From assembly GCF_001426885.1 (NCBI RefSeq), contig NZ_LMFP01000001.1:64834-128833 (forward strand): DNA of 64,000 bases, in the 5' to 3' direction. The notes beneath the pieces are model-generated. The model saw only the letters and a program-made list of their open reading frames with translations, had not been told where the DNA came from and did no database searches. The stretch is from Pelomonas sp. Root1444 (GTDB lineage: Bacteria; Pseudomonadota; Gammaproteobacteria; Burkholderiales; Burkholderiaceae_C). Made by a program: the position numbers and the translations under genes. Below are positions 56,793 to 64,000 of this stretch, piece by piece; positions within the stretch are counted from its first letter, which is position 1, and each line of letters starts with the position of its first letter.

Positions 56793-57169
56793 TTATTACT
56801 CCAAGAAGTCGGTGTATTGAGCAATACCGATACTCGCTCACGGGATCACCGCAGGGCGAGGCCGGGGAGAGTGTGAAGGAAGACACCCCCTAGCTGCCCC
56901 GGGTTAGCACTAGCGGCGGTCGCCTCCGTACAAAAATTCACATTGTTGACAACGACTTGGCTTGCTTCCCTCAATTTAGTGGCGGCCACCGTCAACTGCC
57001 CTTCCTGTTGTGCACGCGCGACGAAGCCTGTCTTCTCAGGCGTGCAACCGGGGCCGCTCCGCGCCGCAGCGGGAAGGGAAGTTAGGTTTAGGCGATTCAG
57101 TTTGAAGGGAGCTGACAACCCAGACTTGGAGTTTAGAAAATAACCGCGTGATGGCTTTAATCTGGGGCG
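56793..57169. other. 377-bp intergenic region before TonB receptor 2
   Basis: Separates glcB (upstream on the minus strand) from receptor 2 and should contain the receptor's promoter; a TTGTCA lies near 56945-56950 on the minus strand with an A/T-rich stretch after it. A 90-codon open frame here (56846-57118) looks random. No hairpin terminator for glcB was recognised. Confidence 0.45.
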
Positions 57170-59359
57170 TCAGCAAGACGATTTACGGCTCAACCGCCAC
57201 GCATGCAGCAACGGCTCCGTATACCCGCTCGGCTGTGCTTCTCCCTTGAACACCAGGTCCAGCGCCGCCTGCATCGCCGCGCCTTGCGGGTTGCCTGCCA
57301 GGGGCTGGTAGGCCGGATCTCCCGCGTTCTGCCCGTCGACGACCTTGGCCATGCGGGCGAAGGTCTCGCGCACCTGTTCGGCGGTTACCACGCCGTGGCG
57401 CAGCCAGTTGGCGATGTGCTGGCTGCTGATGCGCAGCGTCGCGCGGTCTTCCATCAGGCCGACGCCGTTGATGTCGGGCACCTTGGAGCAGCCCACGCCC
57501 TGGTCGATCCAGCGCACCACGTAGCCGAGGATGCCCTGCACGTTGTTGTCCAGCTCCTGCTGGCGCTGTTCGGGTGTCCAGTCGGCGCGGGGCGCGACGG
57601 GAACCGTCAACAGCGCGTTCAGGAGGGCCTCTTGCTCGGCGGCGAGGTTCACCTGCTCCAGCTCGCGTTGCACGGCAGACACGTCGACCTGGTGGTAGTG
57701 CAGCGCGTGCAGCGTCGCGGCCGTGGGGGAAGGCACCCAGGCGGTGTTGGCGCCAGCCTTGGGGTGGGCGATCTTCTGCTCCAGCATCGCGGCCATCAGG
57801 TCGGGCATGGCCCACATGCCCTTGCCGATCTGCGCGCGGCCCCGCAGGCCGCAGGCCAGGCCGGTCAGCACGTTGCTGCGTTCGTAGGCCTGGATCCAGC
57901 TCGAGGTCTTCATATCGCCCTTGCGCAGCATGGGGCCGGCGCGCATCGCGGTGTGCATCTCGTCACCGGTCCGGTCCAGGAAGCCGGTGTTGATGAAAGC
58001 CACGCGGCTGGCCGCGGCGGCGATGCAGGCCTTCAGGTTGACGGAGGTGCGGCGCTCCTCGTCCATGATGCCCAGCTTGACGGTGCTGTCCGGCAGGCCC
58101 AGCAGTTGTTCGACGCGCGTGAACAGTTCGGCGGCAAAGGCCACTTCGGCCGGGCCGTGCATCTTGGGCTTCACGATGTAGACGCTGCCCGTTCTTGAAT
58201 TGCCGCGGCGCTTCAGGTCGTGCATCGCGATCGTCGTCGTGACGACCGCATCCATGATGCCCTCGGGGATTTCGCGGCCGTCGTCCAGCAGGATGGCCGG
58301 GTTGGTCATCAGGTGGCCGACATTGCGCACGAACATCAGCGAGCGGCCGTGCAGCGTCACTGTGCCGCCGTCCTTCCCATCAGGCGCCGTGTAGACGCGG
58401 TCGGCATTCAGACGGCGCGTGAAGGTCTTGCCGCCCTTGGCCACCTCCTCGGTCAGCGTGCCCTGCTGGATGCCAAGCCAGTTGCGGTAGGCCAGCAGCT
58501 TGTCCTCGGCATCCACCGCGGCGACCGAGTCTTCCAGGTCGAGGATGGTGGACAGGGCCGACTCCAGCACCACGTCGGCGATGCCGGCCGCGTCGCTCTT
58601 GCCGATGGGCGTCGTGGGGTCGATACGGATGTCCAGGTGCAGGCCGTGGTGCACCAGCAGCACGCTGCTCGGCGCGGTGGCGTCGCCCTGGTAGCCGGCG
58701 AACGCGGCTGGGTCCTGCAGGCGGGTCGTCGCGCCGGAGAGAAGTGCGACGACCAGCTGGCCGCCTTCCACGCGATAGGCCGTCGCGTCGGCATGCGAGC
58801 CGGACGCCAGCGGCACCGCCTGGTCCAGCACCTGGCGCGCAAAGGCGATGACCTTCGCGCCGCGCACCGGGTTGTAGGCGCCGTCACGCGTTGCGCCGTC
58901 TGCTTCGGAAATCGCGTCGGTGCCGTACAGCGCGTCGTACAGCGAGCCCCAGCGCGCATTCGCCGCATTCAGCGCATAGCGCGCGTTCAGGATGGGCACG
59001 ACCAGCTGCGGGCCGGCCTGCAGCGCCAGCTCGGCGTCGACATTCGCGGTCGTCGCCTGCACCTGCGCCGGTGCTTCCACCAGGTAGCCGATGCGGGCCA
59101 GGAAGGCACGGTAGGCCGGCATGTCGGCAATGGGGCCGGGGTGGGCCTCATGCCAGGCGTCCAGCTCGGCCTGCAGGCGGTCGCGCTCGGCCAGCAGCGC
59201 GCGGTTGGTGGGCGTCAGCTCGTGGGCCAGCCGGTCGAAACCGGCCCAGAAGGTGTCGCGGTCGACACCGGTGCCGGGCAGCACTTCGGTGTCGATGAAG
59301 CAGGCCAGGTCGGCATCGACCTGCAGGCGGTGGATGGTGGTGCGGCGGGCGGCGGACAT
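57170..59359 (-). CDS. glcB: Malate synthase G
   Basis: Cytosolic enzyme joining glyoxylate and acetyl-CoA to malate (glyoxylate/glycolate use). 729 residues, the usual size of the G isoform. Visible blocks include [14 protein letters not shown] (acidic Mg site), [51 protein letters not shown] and the C-terminal catalytic [26 protein letters not shown] precedes this ATG by eight bases; the frame stays open far upstream through the divergent LysR gene, which is accidental. Likely controlled by that LysR protein. Confidence 0.96.
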   Translation of the reverse strand: MSAARRTTIHRLQVDADLACFIDTEVLPGTGVDRDTFWAGFDRLAHELTPTNRALLAERDRLQAELDAWHEAHPGPIADMPAYRAFLARIGYLVEAPAQVQATTANVDAELALQAGPQLVVPILNARYALNAANARWGSLYDALYGTDAISEADGATRDGAYNPVRGAKVIAFARQVLDQAVPLASGSHADATAYRVEGGQLVVALLSGATTRLQDPAAFAGYQGDATAPSSVLLVHHGLHLDIRIDPTTPIGKSDAAGIADVVLESALSTILDLEDSVAAVDAEDKLLAYRNWLGIQQGTLTEEVAKGGKTFTRRLNADRVYTAPDGKDGGTVTLHGRSLMFVRNVGHLMTNPAILLDDGREIPEGIMDAVVTTTIAMHDLKRRGNSRTGSVYIVKPKMHGPAEVAFAAELFTRVEQLLGLPDSTVKLGIMDEERRTSVNLKACIAAAASRVAFINTGFLDRTGDEMHTAMRAGPMLRKGDMKTSSWIQAYERSNVLTGLACGLRGRAQIGKGMWAMPDLMAAMLEQKIAHPKAGANTAWVPSPTAATLHALHYHQVDVSAVQRELEQVNLAAEQEALLNALLTVPVAPRADWTPEQRQQELDNNVQGILGYVVRWIDQGVGCSKVPDINGVGLMEDRATLRISSQHIANWLRHGVVTAEQVRETFARMAKVVDGQNAGDPAYQPLAGNPQGAAMQAALDLVFKGEAQPSGYTEPLLHAWRLSRKSSC

Positions 59360-59413
59360 GGGGCGGGCTCCTGGCAGAACAGATGTCGCCAATCTAGCGT
59401 CACGGCGTGTCTG

Positions 59414-59480
59414 GATTCGCTGCGTGCCGCGCAATGAATCTGTGACTTGAACGCAAAGGTCGCTGCATGAATCGCTGCGT
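59414..59480. promoter_or_regulatory. Direct repeat in the glcB-lysR intergenic region
   Basis: GATTCGCTGCGT (59414-59425) and GAATCGCTGCGT (59469-59480) match in 11 of 12 bases, 55 bases apart start to start, within the divergent promoter region. They may be binding sites for the LysR regulator or part of overlapping promoters. Confidence 0.45.
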
Positions 59481-59509
59481 TTCAGTCGGCTCCCCAGCAC
59501 AATCCCCGC

Positions 59510-60454
59510 ATGGACAAGCTCAAGCAGATGGAGTCCTTCGTCCTCGTCGCCGGCAAGGGCAGCCTGACGGCGGCCGCGCAGGCGGAAGGCGTCGCCCCGG
59601 CCGTCATGGGCCGGCGGCTGGACGCACTGGAGGCGCGCCTGGGCGTCAAGCTGATGCTGCGCACGACGCGGCGACTGACGCTCACGCCGGAGGGCCAGGC
59701 GTTTCTCGAGGACTGCCAGCGCCTGATCGCCTCGCTGGCGGACGCGGAGGCGGCCGTCAGCGCTGGCGGCCTCAAGGCCAGCGGCCATCTGCGCGTGACC
59801 GCCCCGGCCGGCTTCGGCCGCCGCCACGTCGCGCCGCTGGTGCCGGGCTTCCTGGCCGAGCATGCGGACCTGAGCCTGTCGCTGAACCTGAGCGACCGCG
59901 TCGTCGACATCGTCCACGAGGGCTTCGACTGCGCCGTGCGCGTGGGCGACCTGCCGGATTCCAGCCTCGTCAGCACGCGGCTGGCCGACAACCGGCGGCT
60001 GTGCGTCGCCGCGCCGGCCTACCTGAAGCGCGCCGGCGTGCCCAAGCACCCCGACGAACTCGGCCGCCACGCCTGCCTGACCCTCAGCTCCGAGGCCAGC
60101 CAGACGCGCGGCTGGGCCTTCCAGATGGACGGTGCCGTCCAGCACCTGCGCCCGACCGGACGGCTGGACTGCAGCGACGGCCAGGTGCTGCACGACTGGT
60201 GCGTGGCGGGCCTGGGCCTGGCCTGGCGCAGCACCTGGGAGGTGGAAGCCGACCTGGCGGCCGGCCGCTTGGTCAGCGTGCTCGACGAGTTCGCGGCGCC
60301 GCCCAATGGCATCTACGCCGTCTTCCCGCAGAGCCGCCACCTGCCGCTGCGCGTGCGGCTGTGGGTGGAGCACCTGCGGGCGCATTACGGCCGCGCCGAC
60401 TACTGGCGCAGCCAGCGGCCTGAGCCCGCCAGCCCCGACCCTCATCAAGCGTGA
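59510..60454 (+). CDS. LysR-family transcriptional regulator
   Basis: A 314-residue regulator with an N-terminal winged helix (about 1-60: [56 protein letters not shown], shown here in pieces only by position) and a two-lobed effector domain (about 90-300). It is divergent from glcB with 150 bases between starts, the classic placement for a LysR regulator and its target. The effector is unknown; glycolate or glyoxylate would fit the target (inference). Confidence 0.9.
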   Translation: MDKLKQMESFVLVAGKGSLTAAAQAEGVAPAVMGRRLDALEARLGVKLMLRTTRRLTLTPEGQAFLEDCQRLIASLADAEAAVSAGGLKASGHLRVTAPAGFGRRHVAPLVPGFLAEHADLSLSLNLSDRVVDIVHEGFDCAVRVGDLPDSSLVSTRLADNRRLCVAAPAYLKRAGVPKHPDELGRHACLTLSSEASQTRGWAFQMDGAVQHLRPTGRLDCSDGQVLHDWCVAGLGLAWRSTWEVEADLAAGRLVSVLDEFAAPPNGIYAVFPQSRHLPLRVRLWVEHLRAHYGRADYWRSQRPEPASPDPHQA

Positions 60455-60554
60455 GGACGGCGGCGGGTATGCCCTGATGCCCGTGGGCCGGTGGCAGCCT
60501 CTGATGGCCCTGCCGCTTTGTCGCCGTGCAGCGCGAGCGTCTGCTGTGGCGGGC

Positions 60555-60598
60555 TCTGCGATGCCCACCGTCCCGGCCCGCACCACGGGCATCGCAGA
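60555..60598 (+). promoter_or_regulatory. 12-bp inverted repeat before the PQQ-type gene
   Basis: TCTGCGATGCCC and GGGCATCGCAGA are perfect reverse complements with a 20-base gap, ending 19 bases before the start codon. Could be an operator or an RNA hairpin; there is no T-run. Confidence 0.55.
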
Positions 60599-60617
60599 CA
60601 AGAACCGGAGCAAGTCG

Positions 60618-62228
60618 ATGAACAAGACCACCTGGTTTCAAGAGCGGGCGGCGCGGGGGCGCGCAGCCGTCGCAGCAGCGGCCCTGGCCCTGCCGTTGTG
60701 CGCCGCAGCGGCGCAGGGCAGCGAATGGAGCAATGCGGGGGGCGACCGCGAAAACACGCGCAGCCAGCCATCCGAGCATCGGCTCGGCGCCGGCAACGTC
60801 GGCCGGCTGGCCGTCAGATGGGTGCTGACGACGGCCGGCGACGTGTCGGCCACGCCCGCCGTCGATGCCGACACGGTCTACGTGCCGGACTGGGCCGGCT
60901 GGCTCTACGCCGTCAACCGCAGCAACGGCAGCGTGCGCTGGGCCGTCCACCTGCCCGCGGTGACCGGCATTCCGATGGACAAGGCGCGTGCCACGCCGGC
61001 CCTCGGTGACGGCAAGGTCGTCATCGGCACGCAGGGTTCCATCCTGGCCGGCGGCGGGCCGGGCGGCCGCGTGCTGGCCTTCGACAAGACCACCGGCGCG
61101 CTGGTCTGGAGCACCCAGGCCGACCCTCACATGGCGGCCATCATCACGCAGTCCGCCACCATCCATGGCGACCAGGTCTTCGTCGGCGTCGCCTCTCAGG
61201 AGGAGGCCCTGGCCGCCTTCGTGCCGGGCTACCAGCTCTCGTTTCGCGGCAGCATGCTGGCGCTGGACCTGAAGACCGGCGCGATCCGCTGGAGGACGCT
61301 GATGGCCCCGGCCGGCTACACCGGCAATGCCATCTGGGGCAGCTCGCCGGCCGTCGACACGCGACGCGGTGCGGTCTATGTCGCGACCGGCAACAACTAC
61401 TCGGTGCCGCCCGCCGTGCTGGCCTGCGTGGCCGCGGCCGGCAGCGACGCGGTCGCCAAGGCGGCCTGCCTGCCAGCCGACGACCATTTCGACAGCGTGC
61501 TAGCGCTGGACATGAGGACCGGCGCGGTGCGCTGGGCGACGCGGGCCATTCCGTACGACGCCTGGACGGTGGACTGCATCCCCTTCTTCGGTGACGGCGA
61601 CCTCTGCCCCTCGCCAGCCGGTCCGGACTATGACTTCGGCCAGGCGCCGGCGCTGTTCAAGGCCAAGGCCGGCAAGGGCAAGCCCGTCGATCTGCTGGGC
61701 CTCGGGCAGAAGAGCGGCCAGTACTGGGCACTGAACCCCGACACCGGCGCCGTCGTCTGGGTGACCCAGGCCGGCCCGGGCGGCACGGCGGGCGGCCTGC
61801 AGTGGGGCTCGGCCACCGACGGCACGCGCATCTACACCGCCAATGCCAACAGCAACCAGGTCCCGTGGACGCCCGCGGGTGCCGCGATGCCAAGCACGCG
61901 CGGCGCCTGGTTCGGCCTGGATGCGGCGACCGGGCAGATGCTGTGGCAGACGCTGGACCCGCTGGCGCCGGCGGGCGTCGGCGGTGGGCCCTCGGGCCCG
62001 GTGACCACGGCCAACGGCGTCGTCTACGGCTGCTCGCTGGACGCCAGCGGCCGCATGTATGCGCTGAACGGGGCGACGGGCGCCATCCTGTGGAGCTACC
62101 CGAGCGGCGGCTCCTGCCTGTCGGGTGCCGCCGTCGCCGACGGCACGCTCTATTGGGGCTCGGGCTACAGCAACTTCGGCTTCGGCACGGCCAACAGCAA
62201 GCTGTACGCGTTCTCGGTGCCGGATTGA
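60618..62228 (+). CDS. Exported PQQ-type beta-propeller protein, polyvinyl-alcohol-dehydrogenase-like
   Basis: A 536-residue protein with a signal peptide (about 1-33) and a beta-propeller of PQQ-binding repeats, each with the pattern YALNxxTGxxxW (for example [84 protein letters not shown]). Overall order resembles periplasmic quinoprotein alcohol dehydrogenases of the polyvinyl alcohol type, but no CxxCH haem site is present, so electrons would need a separate cytochrome. Substrate unknown. GGAG precedes the ATG. Confidence 0.78.
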   Translation: MNKTTWFQERAARGRAAVAAAALALPLCAAAAQGSEWSNAGGDRENTRSQPSEHRLGAGNVGRLAVRWVLTTAGDVSATPAVDADTVYVPDWAGWLYAVNRSNGSVRWAVHLPAVTGIPMDKARATPALGDGKVVIGTQGSILAGGGPGGRVLAFDKTTGALVWSTQADPHMAAIITQSATIHGDQVFVGVASQEEALAAFVPGYQLSFRGSMLALDLKTGAIRWRTLMAPAGYTGNAIWGSSPAVDTRRGAVYVATGNNYSVPPAVLACVAAAGSDAVAKAACLPADDHFDSVLALDMRTGAVRWATRAIPYDAWTVDCIPFFGDGDLCPSPAGPDYDFGQAPALFKAKAGKGKPVDLLGLGQKSGQYWALNPDTGAVVWVTQAGPGGTAGGLQWGSATDGTRIYTANANSNQVPWTPAGAAMPSTRGAWFGLDAATGQMLWQTLDPLAPAGVGGGPSGPVTTANGVVYGCSLDASGRMYALNGATGAILWSYPSGGSCLSGAAVADGTLYWGSGYSNFGFGTANSKLYAFSVPD

Positions 62229-62265
62229 GCGAATGCGCGCGAGCCGCCAGGCCCGCGCGCAGGCC

Positions 62266-62804
62266 TTAGCTTGAAAACTTGTACTCGCCGCGGATCTTCT
62301 GCGGCGTGATGAAGACGAAGTCCGGGAACAGCTTCAAGCGCAGGTACAGGGTCAAGCCAAGCACCCCGAGGCTGAAGAGCAGCAGCAAGGTGTTCATCAC
62401 CGGCGCCGCCCCGAAGTCCTTGAAATGCCGGTGCAGGTTGATCACCGTCAGGAAGATCGACACGTTGTACGCCCAGGCCCGGTGGTGCCTGAAGCCCCAC
62501 ACGAACAGGTAGCAGAACGCCCCTACGACGGTGGTGAAAGCCACCGCGGCGAGCCAGCCCATCGAGAGGCTCAACACGAACGTCACCATCGCCGCCATCA
62601 CCAGCTGCACGCCGGTGATCAGCACCAGGACCTTGACCGCCGTGGCGTGGGCTTCGACCCGCGCCGGCTCGGCGTACGAGGCAATCATGTTCGCCAGCAC
62701 CGCGTCGCGAACACCCTGCCCCTGAGCGCCTTGAACGTCACCGTCTTGCTGTCGCCCTGCGCCAGCCGGCGGTTCACTTCGGCGTGGATTTCCTTCTTGT
62801 TCAT
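62266..62804 (-). pseudogene. Small membrane protein gene split by a 1-nt frameshift
   Basis: Two frames together make one protein. The upstream frame starts at 62804 with MNKKEIHAEVNRRLAQGDSK and reads to FKAL, then runs into a stop at 62685-62687. The other frame, shifted by one base, carries GVRDAVLANMIASYAEPARVEAH and then four hydrophobic helices (about 140 residues from the ATG at 62688) to the stop at 62266. Joining them at the GGGG run near 62719-62722 needs one extra base and gives a continuous protein of about 179 residues. Either a real 1-nt deletion or a sequencing error. Function unknown; eight bases after the acyl-CoA synthetase stop. Confidence 0.65.
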
Positions 62805-62812
62805 CGCGACGC

Positions 62813-64000
62813 TCAATCCCCGAACGACACCTTGGCCCGCTTGCCCACCCACGCGTCGAACTTGGCCGCGTAGGCCTCCTCGATGCGGTTGCGCTTGACC
62901 TTGAACGTCGGCGTGATGAAGCCGTTGTCCACCGTCCAGGGCGTCTTGATCAGCACCAGCGTGTCCAGCTGCTCGTGCGGGTCCAGGCGGGCGTTGACGT
63001 CGTCCAGGTGCTGGCTCAACTCGGCCATCAATGCCGCCCTCTCGGCATCGGTGCTGGTGCGCTGCAAGCCCTGCGGCGACAGCATCGCGATGCCCAGCGG
63101 CTGGCCCATGTTGGCGCCGGCCACGCAGCAGGCCTCGATGTTGGGGTTCATGCCCAGCTTGTCCTCGATGGGTGCGGGTGCCACGTACTTGCCCTTGCTG
63201 GTCTTGAACAAGTCCTTCACGCGGCCGGTGATGCGCACGCAGCCCTCGGCGTCCTGCGTCACCTTGTCGCCGGTGTGCAGCCAGCCGTCCGGCGTCAGGG
63301 CGTCGGCCGTCAGGCCGGGCTCCTTGTAGTAGCCGATCATCAGCGCCGGGCTGCGCATCTGCAGTTCGCCGGTGGCGGGGTCGATGCGGGTCTGCACGCC
63401 ACCGTAGGCCGGGCCCACGGTGCCACGCTGGTTCTTGCCCGGCAGGGTCATGTGCGACAGCGCCAGGTTCTCGGTCATGCCGTAACCCTCGTTGACGTGC
63501 AGGCCCAGCGCGTCGTACCACTCCAGCAGCGCGACCGGCATGGGCGCGGCGCCGCCGACGGCGATGCGGCATTGGTCCAGGCCCAGGGCCTTCAGCACCT
63601 TCTTGCGCACGAGGTTGCCGATGATGGGCAGGCGCAGCAGCTTATTCATCTTCTGCGGCGGCATCTTGGCCTGCACGCCCTGCTGGAACTTGACCCACAG
63701 CCGCGGCACGCTGAAGAAGATGGTCGGCCGGGCGCGCTGCAGGTCGGCGGTGAAGGTGTCCAGCGACTCGGCGAAGAACACCTTGAGGCCGACCTTCAGC
63801 CAGCTGTGCTCCACCAGCACGCGCTCGGCCACGTGCGCCAGCGGCAGGTACGACAGCATGCGGTCGTTGGCGCTCATCGGGAAGCGGTCCAGCCCCGCGC
63901 CGATGGCCCAGGCGAAGGCGCCGAAGTTGTGCATCACGCCCTTGGGGTTGCCGGTCGTGCCCGAGGTGTAGATCAGCGTGCAGAGTTCGTCGGCGCCGCG
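62813..64000 (-). CDS. Long-chain acyl-CoA synthetase (AMP-forming), 3' part
   Basis: C-terminal 395 residues of an adenylate-forming fatty acyl-CoA ligase; the 5' part lies beyond the window. Visible motifs in order: the ATP/AMP P-loop YTSGTTGNPKGV at the edge, LPLAHVAERV, GGAAPMPVALLEWYDALGLHVNEGYGMTE, GWLHTGDKV, ITGRVKDLFKTSKGKYVAPAPIE and, near the end, the lysine region TPTFKVKRNRIEE. It activates fatty acids to acyl-CoA at the inner membrane. Followed closely by the frameshifted membrane-protein gene. Confidence 0.92.
   Translation of the reverse strand, partial: RGADELCTLIYTSGTTGNPKGVMHNFGAFAWAIGAGLDRFPMSANDRMLSYLPLAHVAERVLVEHSWLKVGLKVFFAESLDTFTADLQRARPTIFFSVPRLWVKFQQGVQAKMPPQKMNKLLRLPIIGNLVRKKVLKALGLDQCRIAVGGAAPMPVALLEWYDALGLHVNEGYGMTENLALSHMTLPGKNQRGTVGPAYGGVQTRIDPATGELQMRSPALMIGYYKEPGLTADALTPDGWLHTGDKVTQDAEGCVRITGRVKDLFKTSKGKYVAPAPIEDKLGMNPNIEACCVAGANMGQPLGIAMLSPQGLQRTSTDAERAALMAELSQHLDDVNARLDPHEQLDTLVLIKTPWTVDNGFITPTFKVKRNRIEEAYAAKFDAWVGKRAKVSFGD

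Noticed and set aside
56846-57118. 90-codon minus-strand open frame upstream of TonB receptor 2
   Set aside because: No ribosome-binding site, no family resemblance, and it occupies the expected promoter region.
59360-60631. Upstream extension of the malate synthase frame
   Set aside because: It runs through the promoter gap and antisense to the LysR gene; the ATG at 59359 has a good ribosome-binding site and matches the family start.

Overview
The window is a very GC-rich chromosomal segment from a Gram-negative bacterium. Two large TonB-dependent receptors, a PEP-CTERM-type exported protein, SppA, YjgN/DUF898 proteins, 2-methyl-branched-type purB/pyrF/glcB housekeeping genes and the overall gene style point to the Burkholderiales, most plausibly the Roseateles/Pelomonas/Mitsuaria group (inference from style, not from a search). 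No tRNA, rRNA, CRISPR array, prophage or intact insertion sequence was seen.

Layout. 1-6.2 kb: glycerol kinase, two small membrane proteins (DUF805, TMEM165/UPF0016), an exported SGNH esterase, a PEP-CTERM protein whose sorting tail is cut by an in-frame TAG, a VOC protein coupled to a TfoX-C protein, and a WYL regulator. 6.2-7.9 kb: a three-gene block (19-cysteine copper-storage-like protein, membrane-anchored glutaredoxin, DUF488 protein) bracketed by two inverted copies of a ~133-bp repeat. 7.9-15.5 kb: hybrid histidine kinase, a ferritin-like/4Fe-4S/double-CDGSH fusion protein, and a zinc/cadmium/lead P-type ATPase followed by its CadR-like MerR regulator, with a 19-bp-spacer MerR promoter. 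15.5-27.2 kb: acyltransferase, CoxG, BON protein, a possible outer-membrane barrel, DUF3185, DUF924, XdhC, DUF6515, two GSTs, SppA, an FMN glutamate-synthase-like protein and an atypical response regulator.

27.2-33.4 kb: a tandemly duplicated two-gene operon (YjgN membrane protein plus M48 metallopeptidase), then purB. 33.4-41.4 kb: GNAT, a PAS-GGDEF-EAL c-di-GMP protein, pyrF, a second hybrid kinase and a YhhQ queuosine-precursor transporter. 41.4-49.2 kb: TonB receptor, a YpfH-like hydrolase lacking its serine, an M14 carboxypeptidase, and a LytS/LytR-type two-component pair. 49.2-52.7 kb: a tightly coupled hydratase-paaH-pcaF operon behind a perfect 14-bp palindrome. 52.7-57 kb: geranylgeranyl-reductase-family flavoprotein and a second TonB receptor. 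57-64 kb: malate synthase G divergent from a LysR gene, a PQQ-type beta-propeller protein, a frameshifted small membrane protein and the 3' part of a long-chain acyl-CoA synthetase that runs off the window.

Most operons are marked by ATGA/GTGA/TGATG stop-start overlaps. The most unusual points are the amber codon inside the PEP-CTERM signal, the repeat-bracketed copper/thiol block, the ferritin-CDGSH fusion beside a metal-efflux ATPase, the duplicated YjgN-M48 pair, the serine-less YpfH homologue, the 1-nt frameshift near 62,720, and a terminator lying between divergent genes at 27,245.
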